A DNA stretch of 15,936 nucleotides, from contig JACMIS010000137.1 of the NCBI GenBank assembly GCA_014381035.1, forward strand, positions 1 to 15,936. The letters are read 5' to 3'. The DNA comes from Armatimonadota bacterium (GTDB lineage: Bacteria > Armatimonadota > Armatimonadia > Armatimonadales > Armatimonadaceae). The notes under the pieces were generated by a model that had not been told where the DNA came from, searched no databases, and saw only the letters and a list, made by a program, of their open reading frames with translations. Each line of letters opens with the position of its first letter. Positions within the stretch are counted from its first letter, which is position 1. Below are positions 7,288 through 14,196 of the stretch, piece by piece. Both the position numbers and the translations under genes were made by a program.

Positions 7288-8335
7288 CGCCGTCGGGTGT
7301 CAACCCATCGAAACAGCCACCGGAATCCGGGTCATAAAGTGGCAACCGGTGAATATTATTCCCCCAGAACCATTCCCGTGATCGTTCCGCGAGTTCGCTA
7401 TAACGCGGCTCGTCAAACACACGGGCGAAGAGCCGGTACGCTTCCATATAGGCTCCCGCCTCCACCGTCTGTTGATCGAACTGCGCCTTTTCGCCCCCTT
7501 TGTACCACCAACCACGACACCCGACCGGGGAAAGATACCCTTCCTCTTTGTCGAACGAATGCTCGGTCAGGAAATCGAGTGCTTCTCGGGCGACCGTGAT
7601 CGCTTTATGATTCCCCAGAACAATACCGCCGCGCAACAACGCTTCGCAGTAGCGTGCATTATCATAGGTCACCTGCGGCTCGAACCATAGCCATCCCGGC
7701 TCCGAATACGTATCCCACAGCGTTAGCAGTCGGTCTACGCACTTTTCGACCAGTGGGCGCACCCCCGCATCCTGTGCCAGATCCGACAGTCCGAGTAGGG
7801 CGTAACAGGTCGCGTGCGGGGAAGTCAGGCTGTTCGCGGCGATTCGGCTCCGCGACAACAACGAACGCACCGCAAGGCGTACCCCTTGGGGCAGATCGCC
7901 CGCATCCGCCTCACCCAACACCCAAATGCATCGCCCCAGGCAATCCTCGCTACCGACCGGCTCCAGAAAGTGCCGGGCATACCCTGCGAAATTGCGAAAC
8001 CAACCGTCACCGTTCACACCCTCCCCGGACCCGCCGCAGTTTTGATCGGGCGCGTTGTCACGCCGTTGCGCGAACACGAGGAACTGCAAGTAGCGGCGTA
8101 GCAACGGCTCGACTTCTGCCCGACGCTCCGGGAAGTTGCGCCACAGCCGGACCATTACTGGAAAGGCGCGGGCGTTATCGTCGGTCGTATAACCCGTGTG
8201 CGGGTCCGGAACCCCGCCCACGCCGTGCTGAATCATGCCCGTATCGTCGGTCATGGTACGCACGAAGTCCAAACGTAAGGGACGGCTCTGCGAACGATCC
8301 GTCCCGGAATTATTTTTGCGAACCAGCGAATTCAT
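7220..8335 (-). CDS. Alpha/alpha-barrel (six-hairpin) glycosidase-like protein paired with a GT4 enzyme
   Basis: A 371-residue, helix-rich protein of the six-hairpin glycosidase-like superfamily. Landmarks are TMTDDTG (27-33), GYTTDDNARAF (48-58), FDQQTVEAGAY (286-296), YDPDSGGCFDGL (334-345) and NMGAESVLSYL (353-363). Acidic residues in the DDNARA and DGL boxes are likely catalytic or sugar-binding (inference). From family knowledge, such proteins are usually encoded next to, or fused to, group 1 glycosyltransferases, and the substrate is not established. I prefer the ATG at 8335, preceded by AAGGAG at 8345-8350, over an in-frame GTG at 8356. The gene begins 23 bp after the GT4 stop codon, so the two are cotranscribed and probably work on the same glycan. 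No signal peptide is visible. Its conserved C-terminus is encoded in the region that overlaps the folate gene. Confidence 0.8.
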   Translation of the reverse strand: MNSLVRKNNSGTDRSQSRPLRLDFVRTMTDDTGMIQHGVGGVPDPHTGYTTDDNARAFPVMVRLWRNFPERRAEVEPLLRRYLQFLVFAQRRDNAPDQNCGGSGEGVNGDGWFRNFAGYARHFLEPVGSEDCLGRCIWVLGEADAGDLPQGVRLAVRSLLSRSRIAANSLTSPHATCYALLGLSDLAQDAGVRPLVEKCVDRLLTLWDTYSEPGWLWFEPQVTYDNARYCEALLRGGIVLGNHKAITVAREALDFLTEHSFDKEEGYLSPVGCRGWWYKGGEKAQFDQQTVEAGAYMEAYRLFARVFDEPRYSELAERSREWFWGNNIHRLPLYDPDSGGCFDGLTPDGVNLNMGAESVLSYLLAESCASR

Positions 8336-8344
8336 CGACAAGTT

Positions 8345-8350
8345 CTCCTT
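8345..8350 (-). promoter_or_regulatory. Shine-Dalgarno site choosing the ATG start of the glycosidase-like gene
   Basis: AAGGAG on the minus strand lies 9 nt before the ATG at 8335. It falls inside the coding part that a GTG start at 8356 would add, so the ATG is favoured. Confidence 0.55.
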
Positions 8351-8358
8351 TCGCACTG

Positions 8359-9771
8359 TTATCGTCGCGTCGCGGAAACCGCATATGGTTTCCCGACTGC
8401 CGAACGCCCGGCGAGGAGCGCGTCTTCATCCACCATCGCCGCATCCAGCGCGGCGGCTATCGCGCTCGGCGAGTGTGCCGCGATAGCCGGATTCCCGGTG
8501 CGCCCTGTTGCGTCCGCGAACACTTCCCCATATCGTTTCGCCACTTCTGACCAGACCGATTGGCGACCGAAATCCCACGCGGACGATTCCATTTCAGCGA
8601 GCCATGTTGCATTCGACAGCATCGCGTCCAGGTTGCGCCCCATCGCTACCGGGTCATTGAACGGCGTCAATACACCCCGTCCGTTGTCCAAAATCTCCTG
8701 CGCATGGAGATACGGCGTGGAGAGGACCGGTTTACCCGCTGCGACAGCATAGGCAAGCGTCCCCGACGTGATCTGATTCGGGTTCAGATACGGCGTGATG
8801 TAAATGTCCGTGGCGAGAAGCCAGTCTGTCACCTCGTCAAGCGCGAGATACTGATTGACAAAGTGAATCCGATCCGCGATACCCGCGTCCGCCGCCTGCT
8901 TCATCAAGCCTTCCCGGTACGCTTCGCCCGATTGTCGCACGATGCCAGGATGAGTCGCTCCTAAGATGTAATAATGCAGTGCCGGATACTTGTCGGCATT
9001 CGCCGCGACCGCCGCAATCGCGTGCTCCAGACCCTTGCCCGGACTGATTAAACCGAATGTGGAGAGCACGGTCTGACCTTCCACCGCGAAACGCTGGCGC
9101 ACCAAACCTCGGCGTGACCGCTCGACGTTCGGCGTTCCGTGCGGGATCACCGCGACGTTTTTTGTGCTGATCCCATACGCGTTCTCCAGCAAGGGCAGTG
9201 CGCGGCTATTCAGAACGACAAAACGCGTGGCTCGCTCGGCGACTTCTTTCAGTGCTTTCGCATAGACGGCTTCCGGTTTCGGCAACACCGTGTGGGTCGT
9301 GACGACCACCGGGACGGCACCGGCAAGTTCATCCAGAAAAAAGTTGAGGTAGTTCCCCCCCTCGCCACCGAAGATGCCGTGCTCGTATTGAATATTCACC
9401 AGATCAATCCCGGCTCGCTTGACCGCCTTCGCCGCAGCGATATACGCCTCGGGCTTGTCCTGCGCGATGAGGTGCGTCACTGGCCAGCCATAGCCGGTCG
9501 CTTGTGGGTCCTCATCCGCCGCGATCATCGCGATAACCGATGGCTGCGCGGCGCGGGTATTCGTGTGTACGGCGGAAACCACATCCTGTGTGTAGGTCGC
9601 GATACCACACTTGCGCGGCGGGTAGGTACCGAGGTGTGCGATTTTCATGCTGTTCAACGGACCGTCCGCGAGGGCGACGCCTTCCGTTATCGGGGACAGA
9701 GGGTGCGCGGTAGCGGTGTTCGCACCGGTATTCCGCGCCGTAGCAAACGATGTCTTCTTAATCTGATCCAT
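8359..9771 (-). CDS. Glycosyltransferase family 4 (group 1) protein
   Basis: A 470-residue GT-B fold retaining glycosyltransferase. The N-terminal domain begins at about residue 42 with MKIAHLGTYPPRKCGIATYT, typical of GT4 enzymes. The interdomain PHGT is at 210-213, and the C-terminal donor domain shows GLISPGKGLEHAI (240-252) and QITSGTLAYAVAAGKPV (333-349). The family uses nucleotide sugars such as GDP-mannose or UDP-glucose; donor and acceptor cannot be read from sequence. The first 41 residues are Thr/Ala-rich and probably disordered. I chose the ATG at 9771 because AGGAGAGG (9776-9783) sits just before it, whereas the frame extended to 9903 has only a TTG and no ribosome site. It is the first gene of a two-gene unit with the glycosidase-like protein. 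Confidence 0.9.
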   Translation of the reverse strand: MDQIKKTSFATARNTGANTATAHPLSPITEGVALADGPLNSMKIAHLGTYPPRKCGIATYTQDVVSAVHTNTRAAQPSVIAMIAADEDPQATGYGWPVTHLIAQDKPEAYIAAAKAVKRAGIDLVNIQYEHGIFGGEGGNYLNFFLDELAGAVPVVVTTHTVLPKPEAVYAKALKEVAERATRFVVLNSRALPLLENAYGISTKNVAVIPHGTPNVERSRRGLVRQRFAVEGQTVLSTFGLISPGKGLEHAIAAVAANADKYPALHYYILGATHPGIVRQSGEAYREGLMKQAADAGIADRIHFVNQYLALDEVTDWLLATDIYITPYLNPNQITSGTLAYAVAAGKPVLSTPYLHAQEILDNGRGVLTPFNDPVAMGRNLDAMLSNATWLAEMESSAWDFGRQSVWSEVAKRYGEVFADATGRTGNPAIAAHSPSAIAAALDAAMVDEDALLAGRSAVGKPYAVSATRR

Positions 9772-10036
9772 GGTTCCTCTCCTAAACTGCCCAAAAAATT
9801 GTTTTCTCCCAAACATTCGCGTGAGACATGGGCAGACATCCCGCGAAATGGCGACAAAAATCGCCCTCCATGGAAACGACGAAGTTCCCTCATGTAGTTG
9901 CAACGTTGCGGTAGAAACAGGCGCGTCCTTGCGCCGAAGTAAATCAAAGCGTTGAGATGTCGCCTATGCGACACTCCACCTTACGCTTAGTTTGTATCCC
10001 CGGAATCAACTTTTGAAACCTGTTTTCGCCACAATA

Positions 10037-10051
10037 AATATCAAAGATATT
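10037..10051. promoter_or_regulatory. Perfect 6-3-6 inverted repeat, possible operator between divergent genes
   Basis: AATATC-AAA-GATATT is a perfect dyad about 7 bp upstream of the proposed AraC -35 box. It could bind a dimeric regulator acting on either divergent gene. Being A/T-rich and short, it could also be chance. Confidence 0.35.
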
Positions 10052-10057
10052 CGGCGA

Positions 10058-10086
10058 TTTACAAGAGGGATAATCCGCACTATACC
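10058..10086 (+). promoter_or_regulatory. Possible promoter of the AraC-family gene
   Basis: TTTACA (10058-10063) and TATACC (10081-10086) are 17 bp apart, 5/6 and 4/6 matches to the consensus. The leader would be about 65 nt. A second -10-like hexamer, TAAAAT (10135-10140), lies closer to the ATG but lacks a matching -35 box. Confidence 0.35.
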
Positions 10087-10158
10087 ACGATTGTAGTATG
10101 TTCGCCTGCTAAAACGGTGCGTGTCCGGGTGCGGTAAAATAATCGAGAGTCTCCTGCC

Positions 10159-11088
10159 ATGACGCGCTTCACTCCCCACACCACCGATTTCTCACTATTT
10201 CTGCTGGACAAAAGTGTGCCACGGCACGGTAAAAATCCTCAGGCAGAGCGTGACGAACCGGGGCTATATCCGCCTGTCTGGCGACTCCCACAGCCCCTTC
10301 CGCACGCTCACCAGGATCACGAAATCAATATTGTCACCGGAGGAACGTGCCGTTACATCTGGAGCCAGGACGGCAAAACGAACATCACGACCGTTTCGGT
10401 AGGGGAGATGTTTATCATTCCCGGCGGTGTCGAGCATATCGTTGAGGTGGATCGATTCGCCACCGTGCGGGGTGTATGGATCCATCCCGGAATAGTTGCC
10501 GCCCTCCCGGCTCCAGCAACCGGTGCGATTTCCCGGCTCCGAAACTTCGACCAGCCGCTTCCCCCTCGCCTGGTCGCCTCGGTCGCGCAAAACACCTTGT
10601 TGCAAGAGTTGTTCGAGCAAGCACAAGCCGAACACGCCCGCTCGAACGACCCGCTGCAAACCGAAACCCTTCGCGTTCTCGGACGGCTCGCGGCGATTTC
10701 TTTCGTGCGCCTGATGATATCCGCGAATACACCGCTGACTTATGCCGGTCAATCACCTGCCGAAGCCCGTGTCGGGGCAGTACGGGCTTTCGTGGATCGA
10801 AACTATCTCGAAAGACTCTCACTCGCACGAATGGCGGACATGGCATGTCTCTCCGCCTCGCAATTCTCGCTGTTGTTTCGCCAGCAGACCGGCGAGTCCC
10901 CCAAGGCGTACCTTCTCGTTTGCCGCCTGAATCATGTCGCCACGATGCTGGCAAGCTCCGATCTGCCAATTTCGCAGATCGCCTGGAATACGGGATTCGC
11001 CGATCTAGCCGGATTCAATCATCGGTTCAAAACCTATACCGGATCGACACCCGGTGCGTATCGTAAAAAACACCAAAAAGAGCGGTGA
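10159..11088 (+). CDS. AraC-family transcriptional regulator with cupin sensor domain
   Basis: A 309-residue regulator. The N-terminal half is a cupin-type ligand-binding domain: PHAHQDHEINIVTGG (48-62, with H49, H51 and H54) and VGEMFIIPGGVEH (81-93). The C-terminal hundred residues carry the two AraC helix-turn-helix motifs, at about 219-247 (LARMADMACLSASQFS) and 268-300 (PISQIAWNTGF, then FNHRFKTYTGSTPGAYRK, which is the family signature). Proteins with this layout usually respond to sugars or related metabolites and act close to their own gene. It is divergent from the GT4 unit and followed 43 bp later by the PhyH-family gene, both plausible targets (inference). The ATG lacks a strong Shine-Dalgarno; GAGAG at 10145-10149 is the best candidate. 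Confidence 0.93.
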   Translation: MTRFTPHTTDFSLFLLDKSVPRHGKNPQAERDEPGLYPPVWRLPQPLPHAHQDHEINIVTGGTCRYIWSQDGKTNITTVSVGEMFIIPGGVEHIVEVDRFATVRGVWIHPGIVAALPAPATGAISRLRNFDQPLPPRLVASVAQNTLLQELFEQAQAEHARSNDPLQTETLRVLGRLAAISFVRLMISANTPLTYAGQSPAEARVGAVRAFVDRNYLERLSLARMADMACLSASQFSLLFRQQTGESPKAYLLVCRLNHVATMLASSDLPISQIAWNTGFADLAGFNHRFKTYTGSTPGAYRKKHQKER

Positions 11089-11119
11089 TTTCCATAAGAC
11101 AGAAAGCCACATCGCCACG

Positions 11120-11125
11120 TACAAT
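11120..11125 (+). promoter_or_regulatory. Possible -10 box in front of the PhyH-family gene
   Basis: TACAAT ends 6 nt before the ATG at 11132, with no good -35 box at the right distance. If used, the message would be leaderless or nearly so, consistent with the missing Shine-Dalgarno. It could be activated by the upstream AraC protein, which would explain the weak -35. Tentative. Confidence 0.3.
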
Positions 11126-11131
11126 CGGGCT

Positions 11132-11956
11132 ATGAGCGAAACATATCTCATCTCGTACAAAATTCGGAGCAACCGCGTCCATCTGGACCCGCCCCGCCAT
11201 GTTACAGTTCATGCCGCCCCTCAAGCAGTCGCTGATCTGGTCGGGAATGGCTATATTGTCCGCGAGCGATTGTTCACCGGAAACGATCTCGATGTTTTAC
11301 GCGATGCCGCCGATGGGATCGAAGCGCGTCATCTTGAAACACGGAAACCCGGACAGGGCAAAGGGTTTGGCGGCTTGTTTATTCGCAATATCATTGACCA
11401 ACACCCCGCCATCGAAACACTTCTGCTAAAAAATCCCGCGTTGGTTTCCGTCGCGCGTGCCGTCATCGGACCGCAAGTACAGGTTCATGCCTCCGTGCTT
11501 CGTGTCGCGTATCCGGAACTTGAGAATCAAAACGTGGAATGGCATTTCCACCAGAGAGTGGTGCCCGACCCGGAGCCGCCGTTCTTCCTGCGCCCAGTCG
11601 TTCTGGACAACCTGATCTACCTCGACGATCTTTCCGACGATTCCGGTCCGCTCGTTGTCCTTCCCGGTTCGCACAACGTCAACGAAGACTTGCCTTCCGG
11701 CGATTTTTCCGACAAGCCGGGGCAGGTCGTGGTGCGATGTCCCGCCGGGTCGGTCGTGACCTCGCACAGTAGCCTGTGGCACAAGGCTTTCGCGCCGAGA
11801 TCAGGCGGCGGGAAACGGCGGCTGTTGATCTTCGGCTATAGCCCGGTCTGGCTCAAACCAATAGACGTGCCGGTGAAATTACGCCAGCGAATCGCGGCGG
11901 ACCCGGACGCAACGGAGGAGCAGCGCGAACTGGTAGGGTTGACCGGTTACTACTAA
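11132..11956 (+). CDS. Phytanoyl-CoA dioxygenase (PhyH)-family protein with an HxH motif
   Basis: A 274-residue protein with the double-stranded beta-helix pattern of the PhyH family of Fe(II)/2-oxoglutarate oxygenases (Pfam PF05721). The proximal metal motif lies in EWHFHQR (136-142), the LIYLDDLSDDSGPLVVLPGSH segment spans 161-181, and the distal histidine is probably in LWHKAF (H217), followed by Arg residues at 229-230 that would bind 2-oxoglutarate. The first motif reads H138-F-H140 where canonical members have His-x-Asp/Glu, so metal binding or activity may differ. Bacterial members act on small molecules of many kinds and the substrate is unknown. The ATG at 11132 is preferred to an in-frame ATG at 11054 that overlaps the AraC gene. 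Placement 43 bp after the AraC gene suggests the pair is functionally linked. Confidence 0.85.
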   Translation: MSETYLISYKIRSNRVHLDPPRHVTVHAAPQAVADLVGNGYIVRERLFTGNDLDVLRDAADGIEARHLETRKPGQGKGFGGLFIRNIIDQHPAIETLLLKNPALVSVARAVIGPQVQVHASVLRVAYPELENQNVEWHFHQRVVPDPEPPFFLRPVVLDNLIYLDDLSDDSGPLVVLPGSHNVNEDLPSGDFSDKPGQVVVRCPAGSVVTSHSSLWHKAFAPRSGGGKRRLLIFGYSPVWLKPIDVPVKLRQRIAADPDATEEQRELVGLTGYY

Positions 11957-11959
11957 TGT

Positions 11960-11988
11960 TTGACACGTGTTCGGCTCACGGTTAAAAT
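11960..11988 (+). promoter_or_regulatory. Strong sigma70-type promoter of the GAF-domain gene
   Basis: A perfect TTGACA (11960-11965) and TAAAAT (11983-11988, one mismatch) are separated by 17 bp. The start would fall near 11995, about 9 nt before the ATG at 12004, so the leader is very short and has no Shine-Dalgarno. The -35 box begins 3 bp after the PhyH stop codon. This is the best promoter in the window. Confidence 0.75.
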
Positions 11989-11999
11989 AGCCGTGAGCC
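11973..11999. promoter_or_regulatory. Perfect 9-bp inverted repeat around the -10 box, probable operator
   Basis: GGCTCACGG (11973-11981) and its exact reverse complement CCGTGAGCC (11991-11999) flank a 9-bp spacer that contains the TAAAAT -10 box. The position over the -10 and start site is typical of a repressor operator. There is no T-run on either side, which argues against an intrinsic terminator for the PhyH gene. Confidence 0.6.
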
Positions 12000-12003
12000 A
12001 CTG

Positions 12004-14196
12004 ATGAACCCCACGGAAACCGCAAACGACGCCGCACTCCTGACCGCACTCCATGAGGTACTCTCCCTTCTGGCGCAGGATGACATGCCGGAACAAGTAT
12101 TCGCGCAGGCGACGGAAAAGGCGTTGCTACTGACCGGTGCCTCGTCCGCATTTATCACCCTGCTGGACACCAGCCGGGATGTACTGACATTCAGCGCGGC
12201 GACCGGGGAGAACACGGAGGGTGTTACCGGGACACAGGTTCATGCCGCCGATTCGCTCCTCGGGACCACGGCGCGAACCGGGGAAGCCCGTCTTTTCTAT
12301 CGCCCGGAGAAGATCGCGACGGGGACGGGCGATCCGCTCTCCGCCGCCGTGGTCCCGCTGTTTGCCGGCGGTGTTCCCGTCGGGGCATTAGCCGCGCTCA
12401 ACAAAGCCGACCGCCGACCGTTCGACGGAACCGATCTGCTCACCCTTTCCACGCTTGCCAAAGCCGCGTCGGTTGCCCTGGTCGGCGCGAAACGACGCGA
12501 TGACTCCCGCCGCCAGAGCCGGGAATTAGGCATTTTGTACGAGGCGGTGCGGGGGATCGCGGGGCATCTATCGGTACAGGAAGTGCTGCAAGCGGTGATC
12601 CAACAAACCACCGCACATCTGCCGAATAGCGCGGTGGTTGTGTTCCTGTATGGGGATGACCGTAACGGACTTTTCCTCGCCGAGGAAACGGGACTGACCG
12701 CCGAGCAACGCGAAACGATTTTGCCAGCCAAGGACGGCGTCGGGAAGGCGATCCTATCCGCACAACGACCGCTGTTTTTGAGTTTCGTCAGCGAGGAAGA
12801 TCAATCAACGGAATCTCCCCAGCCGTTTTCACGCTCCTTCGCCTCCCCTTTTCTCGATCTTCCGGTGCGGAGCGGTATCGGGTGCGCCCTGCGGTCCGGC
12901 GACACGACGCACGGCTTGCTACTTGTATTGTCGGTTCAGCCGCCCGGCGCATACACCCTTGCCGATGCCAACCTGATTTCCGCACTCGCCTCGCAAACGG
13001 CGAACGCCCTGGATAACGCCCTGCTCTTCGAGGACGCGACGCGGCGTGCCGAGGAAGCGACGACGCTCTACGAACTATCACAAACCGTCTCTTCGACGCT
13101 GGAGAGCGAAGCGATACCGGAGCGCGTCGCCGATGCCGTGATTTCCCTGCTCGCCGTGGACAAGTTCGCGCTATTGATTCACGATGAAGCGTCCGAGCGG
13201 CTAAAAATGATCGCCTCACGCGGTCTCGCGGACGGGGCGGCGGACCGCTTGCAACCCGCTATCGGTGATGGTCTGCCCGGGTGGGTGATGGAATTTGAAA
13301 CCCCGACCGCCGTTTCCGATGTTCCCGGGGATCATCGGAACGCGAACGCGACCCACCCCTTGCAAAATGAAGGGGTGCAATCGCTCGCCTGTATGCCGCT
13401 TCAAGCCGGACAACGCACCATCGGGGTTCTGTGCGCCATGACGACACGCCGCCGCTTCTTTACGATTGCCGAAATGGAGCTCCTCTACACCGTAGCCAAC
13501 CAGGCCGCTATCGCACTGGAGAACGCCCGTATCTACGCCGATGTGCGCGAAAAAGGGCGGGAACTGCGCAAGTATTTCCACCGCGTCGCGCGCGCGCTCG
13601 GTTCCGCGCAATCGCCCCGCGCCGTCCCTTTGCTTATCGCAACCCTGACACTGGAAATCATGGGCGGAGACCGGTGCGCTCTGTACGCGGTGAAAGAAGA
13701 CAGCGGCGAGCGACGGTTGGAATTAGTGGCGCGACATGGATTCCGGCTCGCGTACGAGCCGGAGGGCGCGGGTTCCGCCTCCAATCTACTCGAAACCGGG
13801 AAATTGGAGCCCGTTACCATCGCATCCACGGATGATCACCCGGCAGGTTGGGTAGCCCGCCGCGGACGGTCACTCGTGGTGGAGGATTTAGCCGAGGACA
13901 CCCGCTGGGATCGCGCCCTCACCCGCCCTGCCCGTGGCAAGGCGAATTCTCTCGTCGCCGTGCCCCTTCGGAGTGCGGGAGACATCGTCGGTGTTCTGGA
14001 AATGTACACCCGGAAGGAGCGACGCTTCCGAAGCGAGGATCTGCGTCTGCTTCTCACGTTCGCGTCGCAAGCCACGGTCGCGTTTCAAGCCGCCCGCTTA
14101 GCCGACGAGCGAGAAACCGCGGCCCGCGAAGTGGAAACATTGCGCGAGACGATTTCCGCCCTACAGCGACAGAACGAACTCGCGCAGGGCGGATAG
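12004..14196 (+). CDS. Protein with four tandem GAF domains and no recognised output domain
   Basis: A 730-residue, apparently cytoplasmic protein. By repeat pattern I count four GAF-like modules at about 28-163, 189-341, 368-509 and 538-699, each closing with the typical strand (for example GVPVGALAALNKADRRPF, TIGVLCAMTTRRRFF, IVGVLEMYTRKERRF) and a final helix rich in Ala (LASQTANALDNAL, VANQAAIALENARIY, FASQATVAFQAARLA). Helical linkers, probably coiled coils, join them, and a Glu/Arg-rich coiled coil (700-726) ends the protein. GAF domains bind cyclic nucleotides, tetrapyrroles or other small ligands and mediate dimerisation. I find no kinase, GGDEF/EAL, phosphatase or DNA-binding part, so it must act through partners. 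The start is fixed by the promoter position and the absence of room upstream. The last 36 bp overlap the 3' end of metX on the other strand. Confidence 0.87.
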   Translation: MNPTETANDAALLTALHEVLSLLAQDDMPEQVFAQATEKALLLTGASSAFITLLDTSRDVLTFSAATGENTEGVTGTQVHAADSLLGTTARTGEARLFYRPEKIATGTGDPLSAAVVPLFAGGVPVGALAALNKADRRPFDGTDLLTLSTLAKAASVALVGAKRRDDSRRQSRELGILYEAVRGIAGHLSVQEVLQAVIQQTTAHLPNSAVVVFLYGDDRNGLFLAEETGLTAEQRETILPAKDGVGKAILSAQRPLFLSFVSEEDQSTESPQPFSRSFASPFLDLPVRSGIGCALRSGDTTHGLLLVLSVQPPGAYTLADANLISALASQTANALDNALLFEDATRRAEEATTLYELSQTVSSTLESEAIPERVADAVISLLAVDKFALLIHDEASERLKMIASRGLADGAADRLQPAIGDGLPGWVMEFETPTAVSDVPGDHRNANATHPLQNEGVQSLACMPLQAGQRTIGVLCAMTTRRRFFTIAEMELLYTVANQAAIALENARIYADVREKGRELRKYFHRVARALGSAQSPRAVPLLIATLTLEIMGGDRCALYAVKEDSGERRLELVARHGFRLAYEPEGAGSASNLLETGKLEPVTIASTDDHPAGWVARRGRSLVVEDLAEDTRWDRALTRPARGKANSLVAVPLRSAGDIVGVLEMYTRKERRFRSEDLRLLLTFASQATVAFQAARLADERETAAREVETLRETISALQRQNELAQGG

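Larger units (their letters stand above)
9772..10158. other. 387-bp divergent intergenic region with several inverted repeats
   Basis: No convincing gene lies between the start codons of the GT4 and AraC genes. The region contains five inverted repeats. GGCGA / TCGCC with a 6-nt spacer is at 9850-9865. GCAACGTTGC, a 10-bp palindrome, is at 9900-9909. GGCGC / GCGCC with a 6-nt loop is at 9920-9935. GAG-A-TGTCGC / GCGACA-CTC with a 4-nt loop is at 9954-9976. AATATC-AAA-GATATT is at 10037-10051. The first four fall in what would be the GT4 leader if transcription starts far upstream. The part from 10000 to 10140 is richer in A and T and holds the probable AraC promoter. Confidence 0.6.

Noticed and set aside
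7654..8550. 298-codon open frame on the plus strand
   Set aside because: It is antisense to the glycosidase-like and GT4 genes, Arg/Pro-rich and without any domain pattern; a shadow of high-GC coding on the other strand.
9139..9897. 252-codon open frame on the plus strand opposite the GT4 gene
   Set aside because: Arg/Asp-rich translation without recognisable motifs and no ribosome site; the minus strand is clearly the coding one.
9772..9903. 44-residue N-terminal extension of the GT4 protein
   Set aside because: It would need a TTG at 9903 without a ribosome site; AGGAGAGG directly precedes the ATG at 9771.
10476..11066. 196-codon open frame inside the AraC gene
   Set aside because: Low-complexity Arg/Ser/Pro translation in another frame of a clear AraC-family gene.
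11973..11999. Stem-loop as an intrinsic terminator of the PhyH-family gene
   Set aside because: The stem is strong but no run of T follows on either strand, and the loop contains the -10 box of a near-consensus promoter; an operator fits better.
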